The notes below the pieces were generated by a model. It worked only from the letters and a program-made list of their open reading frames with translations. It searched no databases and was not told the origin of the DNA. Shown here piece after piece: positions 35,923 through 46,664 of a DNA stretch of 64,000 bases (position 1 is its first letter; each line of letters starts with the position of its first letter). The stretch covers positions 3,880,001 to 3,944,000 of the forward strand of contig NZ_CP063779.1 of the NCBI RefSeq assembly GCF_021596945.1. Reading direction: 5' to 3'. This DNA is from Mongoliitalea daihaiensis (lineage in GTDB: Bacteria > Bacteroidota > Bacteroidia > Cytophagales > Cyclobacteriaceae). Both the position numbers and the translations under genes were made by a program.

Positions 35923-36351
35923 TTAGGGTCTTACATTGATCGTTATGTTTCTAGACCTGGTAAAGTTACTCTGAGTTACCAATACAAATTGCATGGTTAC
36001 TGCTGTACCTCTCGCATTTTCAGGTACTGTCCACTGAAAGGTCTCTACATAAGAATCCTGAGTGTTCCAATTGGCGAAATTCCGTGTTTCCAAGGTGGTA
36101 GTAGTCCCTCCTTGAACACGGTTCATGCGAAGTTCCGTGGCAGGTTCATGTTCCGAATAGACCGTCATCGTGAAAGTCACCGTACCCCCTACCTCTGGAG
36201 TCGTGCTCGATGCAGTGAGTGTTGCGATGGTACCTACGGCGCCCACTACATCATATTCTGGTTCCTGATCTTCCAAGATACAAGCTGTAAAGAAGAAAGG
36301 AAGTACCAAAAGAGCGAATATATGTTTGAAATAGTTCATATGCTTTTTCAT
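35923..36351 (-). CDS. Small surface lipoprotein following SusD
   Basis: The 142-residue protein has a lipoprotein signal (FFFTAC, Cys24) with an acidic stretch after the cysteine (EDQEPEYD), a surface-export pattern in Bacteroidota. A single immunoglobulin-like domain follows (TTPEVGGTVTFTMTVYS). It lies 10 bp after the SusD gene and shares its terminator. It takes the place of the SusE/SusF-type accessory proteins in SusCD operons, probably as a surface ligand-binding partner. No specific family was recognised. Confidence 0.7.
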   Translation of the reverse strand: MKKHMNYFKHIFALLVLPFFFTACILEDQEPEYDVVGAVGTIATLTASSTTPEVGGTVTFTMTVYSEHEPATELRMNRVQGGTTTTLETRNFANWNTQDSYVETFQWTVPENARGTAVTMQFVLVTQSNFTRSRNITINVRP

Positions 36352-36360
36352 AAATTTTAA

Positions 36361-37806
36361 TTATCTGTCCCAAAATACTCTGTCCAAATTCGATACATCT
36401 GGAACGTTCGCTGAATTATTTACAACCTCCCTATTTGGATAAATAAACCTTCTTGGGAAATTTCCTTGGGTAGTATTGGAAGGCGAAACTGTCAATGAAG
36501 GAAGTCCAGATACAGTATTAGGAGATCCTACAGGGATCGTTCTTCTCCAATCCATCCATGCTTCCGGTTGTAAGAACAGGTCGATGTGTTTCTCTTCCAT
36601 GATCTTTTCCAAGGTAATGGTTGATTCGGTTTCGCTGCCATAACGAGCAATGTAATCAGCATTGGCAGAACCCGTAATTCGCTGCAAAGATGCAGCAACA
36701 GCCGCATTATGTGCGGTAGCAGCACGGGCAGATTGTCCAGCTCTCAAAGCGGCCTCCGCTTCGATAAACTTTAACTCACTGAAGTTTAACAAAGGGGTTG
36801 GAGCTTCTCTTGAGTTTAAATAAGGTCCAGGCACCACTGTACCTGCAGGCCTGAAGGATGATCCATTGGGAACTCCCACGTAAAGACCGCCTGTAGTGGG
36901 ACTCACAAAACGGGTCAATCTCGGATCATCAGTTCCTTCACTAATTCGATCTCGCAATAAATCAATGAAGCGCTGGCTGATTCCTACGTTATTTTCTCCA
37001 AAAGTTGTCTGAAAATATGGAAACCAAGGACCCGCAAATTCGGAACCGAATAAAATGATCGGTTGATCTGCATTGGACATGAAGCTGCCTGCATCGATGG
37101 CTGCAAGGGTGGCGGAAGCCGAGCCTGCAGGATCCACTTTACTCAAGTGATTGTGGTATCGCGCCTTCATAGCCCTCGCTAGCATAATCCATTTTGGAAG
37201 AGAATTTGCTCTCCAAGCATTTTCATTCGCAGCTCTGTAAATCAAGTCATTGGTACTGGGACTTGTTGAACTTTGACGCTGCAAATCAGCAATTCCTTCG
37301 TCTAACAAACTCTGTACCCGCTGATACAAAGCTGCGGCGTCGTCAAATCGAGGCTGTGGGAATTGTTCTAGATTTAGGGCCTCTGAGTAAGGAATGTCAT
37401 TCCATAAATCTACTGAATAGCCTATGATTATAGCTTCCATGATTTTGGATGTTCCTAGGTAATGATTTGCTCCTAACTCTTCCGACTTTTCTTTAACAAT
37501 TCTTAAATTATTGAGGCAATTGGAATAAAAACGATTCCAGGTAGCGTCACTCATATCAGCAATGAAAGAGTAATTGTTTACCTGCTGCTGATCTCCCAAA
37601 ATACCGGTAAGGTATTGCATCAATATACTCGTAAACTGAGCAGATTCACCATTCATACCATAGACAAACGAAGCCATTGCCGCAGGATAAATTACCTGTA
37701 TGGATGCATCGGTTGCTTGGTTGGGATTCGTATTGATTTCATCAAAGGTCTCGCAAGAAATCAAGACCAATAGTATCACTAGAAAGGATAATATCTTATT
37801 TTTCAT
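36361..37806 (-). CDS. SusD/RagB-family nutrient-binding lipoprotein
   Basis: The 481-residue protein has a lipoprotein signal (VLISC, Cys18) followed by the typical FDEINTNPNQAT start. The all-helical TPR-like body includes SVDLWNDIPYSEAL and the C-terminal WRRTIPVG and FPRRFIYPNREV. It is of the SusD-like type 2 group. SusD caps the SusC barrel and captures the nutrient at the surface. It lies 19 bp after the SusC gene. No glycoside hydrolase is nearby; the adjacent secreted peptidase makes a peptide ligand possible. Confidence 0.93.
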   Translation of the reverse strand: MKNKILSFLVILLVLISCETFDEINTNPNQATDASIQVIYPAAMASFVYGMNGESAQFTSILMQYLTGILGDQQQVNNYSFIADMSDATWNRFYSNCLNNLRIVKEKSEELGANHYLGTSKIMEAIIIGYSVDLWNDIPYSEALNLEQFPQPRFDDAAALYQRVQSLLDEGIADLQRQSSTSPSTNDLIYRAANENAWRANSLPKWIMLARAMKARYHNHLSKVDPAGSASATLAAIDAGSFMSNADQPIILFGSEFAGPWFPYFQTTFGENNVGISQRFIDLLRDRISEGTDDPRLTRFVSPTTGGLYVGVPNGSSFRPAGTVVPGPYLNSREAPTPLLNFSELKFIEAEAALRAGQSARAATAHNAAVAASLQRITGSANADYIARYGSETESTITLEKIMEEKHIDLFLQPEAWMDWRRTIPVGSPNTVSGLPSLTVSPSNTTQGNFPRRFIYPNREVVNNSANVPDVSNLDRVFWDR

Positions 37807-37825
37807 ATTAGGCTAGTTTAAGGGA

Positions 37826-40800
37826 TTAAAAAGAAGCATTGATGGTTACACCGTAACTCCTCATATTAGGAGTAGTAAATGCATCTAAACCTACTACACC
37901 ATTAGGACCTGCCAAGTTGGTTTCAGGATCTATTCCCCCATAATTTGTAAAGAGAAGCAAGTTTCTTCCGTAAACACCCACATTAGCTCTGCTCATTCCC
38001 AATTTACGGGAAATAGTCTGAGGCAAATCATAGGTCAAATTAACATCTCGCAGACGGATCCATGAACCATCCTGAACCCAACGTTCAGTTAATTCCCTGC
38101 CAAAGGCCAAAGCTGCGCCCGACCCTTGGAAAGCGGCCTGATCCAACGTTACAGGGATGGTGTTTGGCTGTCCATGATTATCTCCTCCAGGATTTTGAAT
38201 GACACCTCGGAAGATTGCAACACGATTTCTGTCCTCCGTATGTTGAGCTACTCCCGAACCGTTACCCATCCAGAAGGCAGTCACGTTGACCACATCTCCG
38301 CCTTTGCGAACATCCCAAAGCATAGTCAGATTTAAATTTTTGTAACGGAAATTATTTCTCCATCCAAGTAAAAAGTCAGGGTTGGGATTTCCCACCATTT
38401 GCTGAACAGGGTCTAGAATGGGGAAACCTTGTGGATTGATCAACACATCGCCGCTATCATTTCTAAGGAATGCGTTTCCATAAAATACACCAAACTGCTC
38501 TCCAGGTATCAACCTACTTTGGATCCGAGCGCCAAACATGTTATTGACAATAGGCTCATCATTTGGAAGGGATACAACAAAGTTTCTGTTTCGGGTAAAG
38601 TTCACAATCATATCCCATGAGAAATCACCTCTATTGATGATATTGGCATTTAGTACCGCTTCAATTCCTTTATTCTGGATTTCACCTGCATTGACAATTT
38701 GTGTGGTAAATCCGGTAGATGCAGGAATCGGAATGGATACAATTTGATCCCTACTCACCGCATTGTAATAAGTGATTTCAGCACCAAGACGGTTATTAAA
38801 CAATCGAAAATCAGCTCCTATTTCATAGGTATTGGTAAATTCTGCCCGTAGATTAGAATTTCCCGCAGCAGGACTTAACAAGACACCGCCTACCCCATCC
38901 AATGGAAAGCGTACACCTGGAGCATAACGTGTCCCTGTGGTGGCCACATTGAAAAAGGTTTCTGTTCTGTATGCCGGTGGAATGTTACCCGCTCCAGCGA
39001 TGGAACCTCTTAATTTGGCAAAGTTGAGTGTTTGACTATCTATTTTTAACAGATCTGTCAAAACCACACTCAAACCCGCACTTCCATACGTAAACGAACG
39101 GTTGGCCGCTGGAAGCGTAGAAGCCCATTCATTTCTCACAGAAAGCTCTAGGAAAACAGAGTTCAAATACCCCAAACTTGCTCGAGAGAATACTGCTTGT
39201 GTCATTCTTCTGAAATCAAAACGCTCAAAACGTGGGTTTTCTTGCGTATTTTGAACCGTAAATAAACTCGGTATGGCAAAATTTGTACCATCCAACAAAA
39301 GACTTGTATTGGATGTAGAGAAGAAGTTATGACCTACCAAGAAAGAAGCACTGAATTTATCATTCAAATCCTTGTTGGCAGAAATGATGAAGTCAGAGTT
39401 TAAGATTCTATCAGAAATGGTATTTTCGTTGATTCTACCTCCCAAAGCACCGCTCGCCGCAATAGCTGCCCCACCAGAAGAAGATGGTGCCCATACTTGC
39501 GTTCTATCTTCATTGGTAAAATCAAAACCCAATCGATGCGAAATCGTCAACCAAGAACTTGGCTTGTATTCAGTAAACAAAAACGAAAGGTAACGATTGA
39601 CATTATCTGAAAATGGATTATTGTTCACAGTCCAAAAAGGATTATCCGGACTAAAGGGTCTACTACCATCCACTGCACCTCGAAAGTTTCTTTGCTGCCC
39701 GTTTGGTAAAACAAACCCTGCTGAGTTATCAAAAGATGGTGGAGTCCTATACAAACCTTGAATTGCATCTGAGAAGTTATCTCCTCTACCAAATTTGGTA
39801 CTTGTACTGTTCGCATAGGTAATGGAGGCTCCAACCTTTAGTTTTTCGCTCAACTTGGTGTCTGCGGATAACTTGACGGATGTTCTATTGAAGGTGTTAT
39901 TAGGAATAATCCCTTGCTGGAACATATTTCCGACGGATAAGTAAAAATTACTATTATCGGAACTGGAAGATACCGCAACATGCGTATCATTGGTAAATCC
40001 ACTCTGGAAAAACAAGCGCTGATTGTCATACACAGGAAGTCGGTCGCCTGCATTGGGATGATTCATATCTACAATGGTCCCTCTTGGATCCTTTGGATTA
40101 GGTGTACCAGCATCGTACCGTAAGGTAGAAATCGGTGCGCCAAAATGATTGAAGGTAGTTCCCCCATTGAAAACACCATTATCTCCCTGACTGTATGTCA
40201 ACTGGGCTGGAAAATAATTCATTATTCTGTCTGTAGAAAAATTAGTCGATACATCTACAGAGAAACCCTTTTGTCTTGCGCCTTTTTTGGTTGTAATCAA
40301 GACAACTCCTGTTGCACCTTGGATACCATATAAAGCAGTAGCTGCGGGGCCTTTTAGTACGGAAATATTCTCAATATCATTGGGGTTGATATCAATTGCT
40401 CGGTTGGCATAATCTACACCACCGGCGGTTCCAATAGTTGCATTGAAGGAGTTATTGATTGGAACCCCATCTACCACAAACAAGGGCTGATTCTGTCCGG
40501 AAATGGATTGAATACCTCGGATCACAATGCTGGATGCAGCACCTGCCGAACCCCCTTGTCTCGTTACTTGTACACCAGCAACTTTGGCATTCAATGCATC
40601 CACAATGTTTTGCTCTCGGGAAGCAATGATTTCATCGCCTTTTACTTCCTGAGCAACGAAAGAAATCTTCTTTTTCTCTTGGGTCAAACCAAAGGCCGTC
40701 ACAACTACCTCGGAGAGTTGCTCGGTATCAGTAACCATCGTGATATTGACAATAGACCTTCCGTTGACTGGCACAGCCTGTGGCTTGAAACCAATAAATG

Positions 40801-41032
40801 AATAGGTCAATACCGAACTAGCATTAGGTACATTGATGGTGTAATTTCCATCAATATCCGTCACAGAACCAATGGATGTGTTCTGTACCAAAACTGTTAC
40901 TCCCGGAAGTGGCTGCCCATCTTCTTGGGAAATGACTTTGCCTCTCACCGTCAATTGCTGAGCATGTACCATCGCTGGTAAACTCAAAAGCAAGACGCAC
41001 AGAAGAAAGTAACTCGTAAACGTTTTCCTCAT
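37826..41032 (-). CDS. SusC/RagA-family TonB-linked outer-membrane transporter
   Basis: The 1068-residue protein has a signal peptide (ending VHAQ) and a CarboxypepD_reg-like domain (about 27-110: VRGKVISQEDGQPLPGVTV). A TonB plug follows (about 120-235) with the RagA signature near SEVVVTAFGL and VLKGPAATALYGIQG. A 22-strand barrel ends in a terminal aromatic (GVTINASF). It imports a ligand captured by the SusD partner, powered by TonB. There is no ECF sigma/anti-sigma or hybrid sensor gene next to it, so its control is not visible here. Confidence 0.95.
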   Translation of the reverse strand: MRKTFTSYFLLCVLLLSLPAMVHAQQLTVRGKVISQEDGQPLPGVTVLVQNTSIGSVTDIDGNYTINVPNASSVLTYSFIGFKPQAVPVNGRSIVNITMVTDTEQLSEVVVTAFGLTQEKKKISFVAQEVKGDEIIASREQNIVDALNAKVAGVQVTRQGGSAGAASSIVIRGIQSISGQNQPLFVVDGVPINNSFNATIGTAGGVDYANRAIDINPNDIENISVLKGPAATALYGIQGATGVVLITTKKGARQKGFSVDVSTNFSTDRIMNYFPAQLTYSQGDNGVFNGGTTFNHFGAPISTLRYDAGTPNPKDPRGTIVDMNHPNAGDRLPVYDNQRLFFQSGFTNDTHVAVSSSSDNSNFYLSVGNMFQQGIIPNNTFNRTSVKLSADTKLSEKLKVGASITYANSTSTKFGRGDNFSDAIQGLYRTPPSFDNSAGFVLPNGQQRNFRGAVDGSRPFSPDNPFWTVNNNPFSDNVNRYLSFLFTEYKPSSWLTISHRLGFDFTNEDRTQVWAPSSSGGAAIAASGALGGRINENTISDRILNSDFIISANKDLNDKFSASFLVGHNFFSTSNTSLLLDGTNFAIPSLFTVQNTQENPRFERFDFRRMTQAVFSRASLGYLNSVFLELSVRNEWASTLPAANRSFTYGSAGLSVVLTDLLKIDSQTLNFAKLRGSIAGAGNIPPAYRTETFFNVATTGTRYAPGVRFPLDGVGGVLLSPAAGNSNLRAEFTNTYEIGADFRLFNNRLGAEITYYNAVSRDQIVSIPIPASTGFTTQIVNAGEIQNKGIEAVLNANIINRGDFSWDMIVNFTRNRNFVVSLPNDEPIVNNMFGARIQSRLIPGEQFGVFYGNAFLRNDSGDVLINPQGFPILDPVQQMVGNPNPDFLLGWRNNFRYKNLNLTMLWDVRKGGDVVNVTAFWMGNGSGVAQHTEDRNRVAIFRGVIQNPGGDNHGQPNTIPVTLDQAAFQGSGAALAFGRELTERWVQDGSWIRLRDVNLTYDLPQTISRKLGMSRANVGVYGRNLLLFTNYGGIDPETNLAGPNGVVGLDAFTTPNMRSYGVTINASF

Positions 41033-41425
41033 AATTGAATTTTTTAGGGATAAATAATTAATTAAATGTAACCAAGCTAGAGCTCAGACCGAAGAATAAA
41101 TGCTATTTTTTGAAAGTATTCAATTGAAATCAATTGAAAACAACTCAAAAACAGCACAAAACATCAAATCAAACTTTGATTATGTCTAAAATATGGCATA
41201 AAAAAGCAAGAGCAAAACTTTTTAAAGGAAAATTTTCAAAAAATAGAATGATCGGTAAGGGAGAAATAAAAGTGATTAGTGGTTTGAGTGATTAGTAGAT
41301 TGAGTGATTAGTGGATTGAGTGATTAGTGGATAGGTACTATTTCATCACTTAATTCTCTTAATCCCTTCATGATTTTTTTCTATCAAGTAATGTTGAACT
41401 AACGGAGCATAGCTCAACATAACAT
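41033..41425. other. Intergenic region upstream of susC
   Basis: AT-rich leader of the SusC gene, with CAATTGAAATCAATTG-type symmetry near 41120-41140, followed by the 16-bp tandem repeat listed separately. No gene is seen. Confidence 0.45.
41271..41334. repeat. Four tandem copies of a 16-bp unit
   Basis: The unit AGTGATTAGTGGATTG occurs four times without spacers (41271, 41287, 41303, 41319), with one or two changes per copy. Confidence 0.8.
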
Positions 41426-41460
41426 AAAAAAAGCCCCTGATTTCTCAGAGGCTTTTTCTT
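41426..41460 (-). terminator. Intrinsic terminator of hppA
   Basis: On the minus strand AAAAAGCCTCTGA pairs with TCAGGGGCTTTTT (one mismatch), followed by a run of T. It begins right after the hppA stop codon. Confidence 0.8.
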
Positions 41461-41461
41461 G

Positions 41462-43687
41462 TTAGTTTGTAATGACAATCTTTTCTATCTTCTCAATTTT
41501 TTTCCCATCTACGTAGGTTATTTCTTTTTTGATTTCAACCTGTTCTTGCAAGGCCTGTGTACCATGAGGCCTTTCTGAAATATGTGGTGCAATTACCAAA
41601 GCCACAATGGATGTCAATTTGATCAGGATATTCATAGATGGACCAGAAGTATCCTTGAAAGGATCTCCTACGGTATCTCCTGTAACAGAAGCTTTGTGGG
41701 CATCTGAACCTTTATATTGCATCACGCCATCGATCATTACTCCTTTTTCGAAGGACTTCTTGGCATTGTCCCAAGCGCCACCAGCATTGTTTTGGAAAAT
41801 CCCCATCAATACACCGGAAACAGTGATACCCGCCAACAAACCACCCAATACTTCTGCACCAAAGGCAAAACCTACAATCATCGGAGAAATAAGGGCTATC
41901 GCACCTGGTGCTACCATTTCACGAATGGATGCTTTCGTAGAAATCTCAACACATTTTTCATATTCAGGCTTGTTTTTATACTCCATGATGCCTGGAATTT
42001 CCCGGAACTGTCTTCTTACCTCATTGACCATATCCATAGCTGCGCGGCCCACAGCTGCAATGGCTAAAGAAGAGAAAATAAATGGAATCATCGCTCCCAC
42101 AAACAAGCCTGCCAATACATCTGCTTTGTAAATATCAATCGAATCAATGCCTGCAATTCCTACATAAGCAGCAAATAATGCCAAAGCTGTCAAAGCGGCA
42201 GAAGCAATTGCAAAGCCTTTACCCGTTGCGGCTGTGGTGTTTCCTACAGCATCCAAAATATCTGTACGTTCGCGCACTTCTTTCGGTAGACCGGACATTT
42301 CTGCAATACCTCCAGCATTATCTGCAATAGGCCCAAAGGCATCAATCGCAAGCTGCATGGCCGTCGTGGCCATCATACCGGCAGCCGCAATAGCTACACC
42401 GTATAATCCTGCGGCCAAGAAAGATCCATAAATACCACCTGCCAACACTAAAATTGGCAACACTGTAGACTCCATCCCTACAGCAAGACCACCAATGATA
42501 TTGGTTGCATGACCTGTAGAAGACTGCTTGATAATGGAATTCACCGGGCGCTTGCCCATCGCTGTATAGTATTCCGTAATCATACTCATCAGTGCTCCGA
42601 CAATCAAGCCGATCACCACCGCTCCAAAAACACCCATTTTGGTAAATTCAATGGAACCACCTCTGGAAAGCACCAACTGACCCTCGGGTAACATATACAT
42701 GATTAGCGGATATGAAGCCGCCACGGTCAATAAGATGGAAATCCAGTTTCCTTTATTCAAAGCTGTCTGTACAGAATCTGTATCCTTATTAATTCTTACA
42801 AATACAGTTCCTACAATGGAGAAAATCAAACCCATACCAGCGATCACCAACGGCAACAGGACAGGAGCTATTCCACCAAAATTATCATCAGATACAATCT
42901 CTCTTCCTAAAACCATGGAAGCCAAAATGGTAGCCACATAGGAACCAAATAAATCAGCCCCCATACCAGCTACATCTCCTACGTTATCACCTACGTTATC
43001 AGCAATGGTAGCCGGATTACGGACATCATCTTCTGGAATACCCGCTTCTACTTTTCCAACCAAATCCGCACCTACATCCGCTGCTTTGGTGTAAATACCT
43101 CCACCAACACGGGCAAACAATGCGATGGATTCCGCTCCTAAGGAAAAACCAGCCAACACTTCTAAGGCTGTTTCCATGGCTGCACCATTCACGTCTCCTC
43201 CTGTGGAGACGACAAACATGTTGTAAAAAAGGATAAATAATGATCCCATACCAAATACTGCCAATCCAGCCACACCTAGCCCCATCACAGTCCCTCCTGT
43301 AAAGGAGACATGCAATGCATTTTTTAAACTGCTTTTGGCTGCTTGAGTGGTTCTTACATTGGCTTTGGTAGCGATATTCATCCCTAAATAGCCAGCAAAT
43401 GCAGAAAGTACTGCTCCAATCAAAAAGGAGATAGCAATGACTGGCGAGGAAGTTTCAATCAAAGTACCTGACCATCCGAGCAAAATACCTGCGATCACTA
43501 CAAAATATGTGAGGACTTTCCATTCAGCTTTCAAAAAAGCCATAGCCCCCTTAGCGATGTGCCCCGCCAATTCTGTCATATTTTCATCCCCTGCTTCTTG
43601 CTTGGTAACCCAAGCTGATTTGATTGCCATGACGACAAGACCAATAATCCCCAGTAAGGGGACAATGTAGATAAACATTTGTTCCAT
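41462..43687 (-). CDS. hppA: Membrane-bound ion-translocating pyrophosphatase
   Basis: The 741-residue protein has about 16 transmembrane helices and the PPi-binding signatures [18 protein letters not shown] and [16 protein letters not shown]. It couples pyrophosphate hydrolysis to pumping of H+ or Na+. The motif [10 protein letters not shown] has Ala and Gly where K+-independent enzymes have Lys and Thr, so this is a K+-dependent form. Many K+-dependent bacterial enzymes pump Na+, but the ion is not settled by what I can see. A consensus promoter precedes it. It is divergent from ppc. Confidence 0.95.
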   Translation of the reverse strand: MEQMFIYIVPLLGIIGLVVMAIKSAWVTKQEAGDENMTELAGHIAKGAMAFLKAEWKVLTYFVVIAGILLGWSGTLIETSSPVIAISFLIGAVLSAFAGYLGMNIATKANVRTTQAAKSSLKNALHVSFTGGTVMGLGVAGLAVFGMGSLFILFYNMFVVSTGGDVNGAAMETALEVLAGFSLGAESIALFARVGGGIYTKAADVGADLVGKVEAGIPEDDVRNPATIADNVGDNVGDVAGMGADLFGSYVATILASMVLGREIVSDDNFGGIAPVLLPLVIAGMGLIFSIVGTVFVRINKDTDSVQTALNKGNWISILLTVAASYPLIMYMLPEGQLVLSRGGSIEFTKMGVFGAVVIGLIVGALMSMITEYYTAMGKRPVNSIIKQSSTGHATNIIGGLAVGMESTVLPILVLAGGIYGSFLAAGLYGVAIAAAGMMATTAMQLAIDAFGPIADNAGGIAEMSGLPKEVRERTDILDAVGNTTAATGKGFAIASAALTALALFAAYVGIAGIDSIDIYKADVLAGLFVGAMIPFIFSSLAIAAVGRAAMDMVNEVRRQFREIPGIMEYKNKPEYEKCVEISTKASIREMVAPGAIALISPMIVGFAFGAEVLGGLLAGITVSGVLMGIFQNNAGGAWDNAKKSFEKGVMIDGVMQYKGSDAHKASVTGDTVGDPFKDTSGPSMNILIKLTSIVALVIAPHISERPHGTQALQEQVEIKKEITYVDGKKIEKIEKIVITN

Positions 43688-43725
43688 AATGCGTGATTGA
43701 GTTTATTGTCAAATTTTCGATCCGA

Positions 43726-43755
43726 CAAATATATTACTATTCATATACCATGCAA
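43726..43755 (-). promoter_or_regulatory. Consensus Bacteroidota promoter of hppA
   Basis: Read on the minus strand, TTG (43755-43753) is followed after 19 bases by TATATTTG (43733-43726). Transcription would start near 43722, leaving a leader of about 35 bases. Confidence 0.7.
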
Positions 43756-43885
43756 TCAAAACATATAAAAGTCATCTAATTTTGATTTCAGTAGATTATT
43801 TGGAAAGGATTTAAAAAAAGCTTTAACCCTTTCACGCAAACTTTTTATCTTTATTCCGTAAATTATCTCTAAAACCTATTTTCAA

Positions 43886-46573
43886 ATGACAGATGTAAGC
43901 CAACAATTACTTTTTGAGAAAATCCGTAAAGACATGGATTTTCTCACCCAGAGATTCAAAAATGTCCTAATCAATCTGGGAGAACATGAACTGGTCAAAA
44001 GCTTCGAATCGCAAAGTGGTCATCCAGAAATACTAGTGAAGCAGGCGGATGAATCCAAACATATCCAAACACTTAGCATCTATCTTCAATTGATGAATCT
44101 GGTAGAAGAAAATGCTGCAGTACAGTTTCGCAGAAAGATCGTTGACCATAGCGGTTCAGCCAATATCCGTGGATCTTGGGGTGAAACATTCCAACGCTTG
44201 CAAGCGGACGGATTTACCGAAGATGAAATCTTAAAGGTATTGACCGCTACAGAAGTGACCCCCGTCTTGACTGCCCACCCAACGGAGGCCAAAAGAATTT
44301 CTGTGTTGGAAATACATAGAGATTTGTACTTAAAATTGGTACAGCTAGAGAATACTTCCTTTTCCAAGACAGAAATCAAAGCCATTGAGCGGGACATTGA
44401 AACACTCATTGAGCGTTGGTGGAGAACGGGTGAAGTGTATTTGGAAAAACCAACCATTCAATCCGAACGAAACAACGTACTGCACTATTTCACCAAAGTT
44501 TTCCCCAAAGCCTTGGCCAAACACGATGAAAAGTTGAAGGATAGCTGGATTTCGGCTGGATTTGATGCTTCTCATATGCAAAAACCCTCCAACTTTCCCT
44601 TGCTTAGCTTTGGAAGTTGGGTGGGGGGAGATCGCGATGGGCACCCTTATGTATCAGCAGATATCACCGCCGAAACCTTGATGCTGCATAGGAAGTCTGC
44701 GCTCGAATTGATAGAAAAACAAATCCGAGAATTAGCCGCTAAAATATCCTTCTCTGCCATCCGAAATCCTACTCCAGGATTCTTTGAACAAGAAATAAAA
44801 TCACTTCAGGAATCTTTGGGGGAGGAAGGAAAACAAGCGGTATTACGCAATTCATTTGAACCTTGGAGACAATATATCAATTTGCTTCTGGTCAAACTCG
44901 AGTACACAAAAGAACAAAACCTTGAAAAAGGGTTCACCAATGCTCAAGAACTCTCCCAAAAACTGCTAATCATGCGTGAAAGCTTGATGAGTATTGGGGC
45001 CATCGGGATTATGGAAACCTTACTCTTTCCAATCGAACGGCAATTGCAGTGTTTTGGCTTCCATTTAGCTAAACTAGATATCCGACAGAACTCAGCCTTT
45101 CACGATAAAGCGCTCGAACAAATCATTCAGCATTCATATCCCTATGAAGCCTTGTACAGCACTTGGTCTGAAGGAAAAAAAACCGAATTCCTAAACCGGG
45201 AACTGCAGACCAACCGACCTTTTGGTGTCATAGGTACAAGTTATGGAGAAGAAGCAGACAAAGTATTGGGTTGCTACCGGGTAGTCAAAAAACACTGTGA
45301 CCGCTTTGGTAAAGATGGCATTGGATCCTTCATTGTGAGTATGACGAGAGGATTGAATGACCTCTTGACAGTGTATGTGTTTATGCGAGAGGCGGGGATC
45401 GCTATTGGCGACTTCCCGGTAGTTCCCCTATTTGAAACCATCGAAGATTTGCAGGCATCACCACAAATTATGAAAGCGTATCTTTCCCACCCTATTCATC
45501 AACGTCAAGAACGGGATGTACAGGAAGTCATGCTGGGTTACTCTGATAGTAACAAAGATGGTGGCATCGTGGCAAGCCGCTGGAATATTCACCAAACCGA
45601 GCAAGCGTTGAGTTCCATTGCGCTGCAACATGGCATGCGATTCAAATACTTTCATGGCATCGGTGGAACCATCAGCCGAGGAGGTGGAAAGTACCACCGT
45701 TTCTTGGAAAGCATGCCTGTGGGAAGCTTGACTGGAGAGATAAAGTTGACAGTACAAGGAGAGACCATTGCACAACAATTTGCAAACCTCCTCAACGGAG
45801 TATACAACTTGGAAATGCTCATCTCCGGAACAGTATTGCAAACAGCAAAAGCGATCAAAGGAGAAGCATTGGAAGCAGAAAAAATCAACGCCGCAGAACA
45901 GTTGGCTGCGATAGCGCAAGAACATTACAAGCAACTCATTCAGCATCCTGACTTCATTAAATTCTATGCAGAAGCCACCCCTATTGATGTTTTGGAATTA
46001 AGTAAGATTGGTTCCAGACCTGCAAGGAGAACAGGCACCCGCACCTTGGCTGACTTGCGTGCCATTCCTTGGGTGTTTAGCTGGACTCAAAGTAGATTCA
46101 ACATTACAGGCTGGTTTGGTATGGGAAAAGCCTTGCGCACGCTTCGAACAGAACATCCGGAGTCCTACACACTGCTCAAACAAAACCAGGACCGTTGGCC
46201 TTTCCTACGCTATGTGCTCATACAACTTGAAACCAATGTCTTGAATGCCGACGAACAATGGATGAATACTTATGCTGCACTCGTAAAAGACGAAGGTGTT
46301 CGAACTAACCTATTAAAAATAATTTTAGAAGAGTATAAAAATTGCATGGATGAATTGGAACTGATGTTTGAGACGCCCCGTGCTACTCGTAGAGCCTCCT
46401 TATTGGATACTATGGAAAGAAGAACGGCAGCGATCGAAATCCTCCACCATTATCAAATCAATAATCTGATGGCTTGGCGGGAAACGAAACCCGATGAGAA
46501 CAATCAGGAAATTATCACCCGCTTATTACAGATAACCACAGCTTTGGCTAATGGATTGAAGAATACGGGTTAA
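43886..46573 (+). CDS. ppc: Phosphoenolpyruvate carboxylase
   Basis: The 895-residue protein forms oxaloacetate from PEP and bicarbonate to refill the TCA cycle. It has the His site VLTAHPTEAKR, the second signature VMLGYSDSNKDGG, the loop FHGIGGTISRGGG and the conserved C-terminal KNTG. Spacing and length are normal. It begins 198 bp from the divergent hppA start. A -7-like TATCTTTA lies at 43846-43853 (one mismatch), so its own promoter is less clear than that of hppA. Confidence 0.96.
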   Translation: MTDVSQQLLFEKIRKDMDFLTQRFKNVLINLGEHELVKSFESQSGHPEILVKQADESKHIQTLSIYLQLMNLVEENAAVQFRRKIVDHSGSANIRGSWGETFQRLQADGFTEDEILKVLTATEVTPVLTAHPTEAKRISVLEIHRDLYLKLVQLENTSFSKTEIKAIERDIETLIERWWRTGEVYLEKPTIQSERNNVLHYFTKVFPKALAKHDEKLKDSWISAGFDASHMQKPSNFPLLSFGSWVGGDRDGHPYVSADITAETLMLHRKSALELIEKQIRELAAKISFSAIRNPTPGFFEQEIKSLQESLGEEGKQAVLRNSFEPWRQYINLLLVKLEYTKEQNLEKGFTNAQELSQKLLIMRESLMSIGAIGIMETLLFPIERQLQCFGFHLAKLDIRQNSAFHDKALEQIIQHSYPYEALYSTWSEGKKTEFLNRELQTNRPFGVIGTSYGEEADKVLGCYRVVKKHCDRFGKDGIGSFIVSMTRGLNDLLTVYVFMREAGIAIGDFPVVPLFETIEDLQASPQIMKAYLSHPIHQRQERDVQEVMLGYSDSNKDGGIVASRWNIHQTEQALSSIALQHGMRFKYFHGIGGTISRGGGKYHRFLESMPVGSLTGEIKLTVQGETIAQQFANLLNGVYNLEMLISGTVLQTAKAIKGEALEAEKINAAEQLAAIAQEHYKQLIQHPDFIKFYAEATPIDVLELSKIGSRPARRTGTRTLADLRAIPWVFSWTQSRFNITGWFGMGKALRTLRTEHPESYTLLKQNQDRWPFLRYVLIQLETNVLNADEQWMNTYAALVKDEGVRTNLLKIILEEYKNCMDELELMFETPRATRRASLLDTMERRTAAIEILHHYQINNLMAWRETKPDENNQEIITRLLQITTALANGLKNTG

Positions 46574-46596
46574 TTCCAAAATGAACAATTACCCTT

Positions 46597-46664
46597 AAAG
46601 CTTTTTTCTCAGCTTAATTTTAAACAAAGTCCAACTTCTGTTTAAGCTGAGAAAATAGCTTTTT
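46597..46664 (+). terminator. Long inverted repeat after ppc, probable terminator
   Basis: AGCTTTTTTCTCAGCTTAA pairs with TTTAAGCTGAGAAAATAGCT with a bulge, around a 23-base loop, and is followed by TTTTTG. Confidence 0.5.
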
